A DNA stretch of 64,000 nucleotides, taken from the NCBI GenBank assembly GCA_040954595.2, contig JBECUI020000047.1, forward strand, positions 1 through 64,000, in the 5' to 3' direction. The notes under the pieces are model-generated. The model was not told where the DNA came from, did not search any database, and saw only the letters and a list, made by a program, of their open reading frames with translations. A program made the position numbers and the translations under genes. Numbering within the stretch: the first letter of the stretch is position 1; each line of letters opens with the position of its first letter. This stretch comes from Balanoglossus misakiensis (taxonomy: Eukaryota; Hemichordata). Positions 63,954 through 64,000 of the stretch are shown here, one piece after another.

Positions 63954-64000
63954 GCCCCCCGGCCAGCCCGACATCAATAACCTCCCCCTGGCAAGCCCCC
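63954..64000 (+). repeat. Start of another C-rich minisatellite, cut by the window edge
   Basis: CCCCCCGGCCAGCCCGACATC, then CTGGCAAGCCCCC, as in the spacers before every cassette. At least one further cassette probably follows to the right. Confidence 0.75.

Noticed and set aside
1-64000. Mycoplasma/Spiroplasma origin, because DUF285 proteins are frequent there
   Set aside because: Tryptophan codons in the conserved motifs are TGG throughout, GC is too high, and the gene structure does not fit; a spirochaete-like origin is more plausible but unproven.
1-64000. tRNA or rRNA genes
   Set aside because: I looked for cloverleaf ends and rRNA-like sequence in the gaps and saw none that I could support.

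Overview
This window is almost entirely a surface-lipoprotein island. It is a tandem array of large, related genes on the + strand. Each has a lipoprotein signal peptide, one or more fibronectin type III-like (FN3) modules, Big_2/Ig-like modules, a WGDG-containing PKD-like segment, and a ladder of ~25-residue 'MF..A..FN.DI..W.TS.VT.M' repeats (BspA-like / DUF285, PF03382 type). The only recognisable metabolic gene is a damaged hisI at about 9.5 kb. The only mobile element is a decayed IS256-type insertion sequence at 59.3-60.5 kb, whose end also survives as a scar at 3.85-3.96 kb. The loose lipoboxes (LFSC, VISC, LTAC), moderate GC and BspA-like paralogue expansion suggest a spirochaete. This is inference only; no rRNA or marker gene is present.

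Layout. 1-2283: 3' part of a family-2 gene. 3267-3846: family-2 copy A, truncated by an IS256 scar. 3991-9342: a two-module BspA-like lipoprotein. 9477-9921: broken hisI. 9996-15717: a long FN3/Ig/GLUG lipoprotein. 16161-32299: three copies of a family-1 lipoprotein (MRSV start), separated by duplicated DUF285-GLUG chimeric pseudogenes. 33268-50363: five family-2 cassettes (B-F). 51267-54091: cassette G. 54319-56353: a collapsed relative. 56523-59100: copy H, with a family-1-like start. 59303-60482: IS256 remnant. 60867-63499: cassette I. The next cassette's spacer begins at the right edge.

The most interesting system is the family-2 cassette. Each has its own sigma70-like promoter, a Shine-Dalgarno, and an ATG followed directly by a (CTCA)n tetranucleotide tract inside the coding sequence, before the signal peptide. 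Counting units gives A 17, B 13, C 11, D 14, E 13, F 16, I 11. The downstream frame is open only when n is a multiple of 3, so all seven are OFF as assembled. Cassette G has a decayed three-unit tract and is in frame (ON). Both wrong frames meet TAG within 18 nt of the tract. Upstream of each cassette is a G4-capable C-rich minisatellite and a remnant of a GLUG-protein 3' end. The genes are mosaics of shared segments, with a 403-bp identical block between D and E. I read this as a phase-variable, recombining repertoire of surface adhesin-like lipoproteins.

Caution: many copies carry single-base indels in homopolymers, most densely in the 21.8-26.5 kb copy. These may be true decay or uncorrected long-read errors. 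Repeat-tract lengths carry the same caveat.
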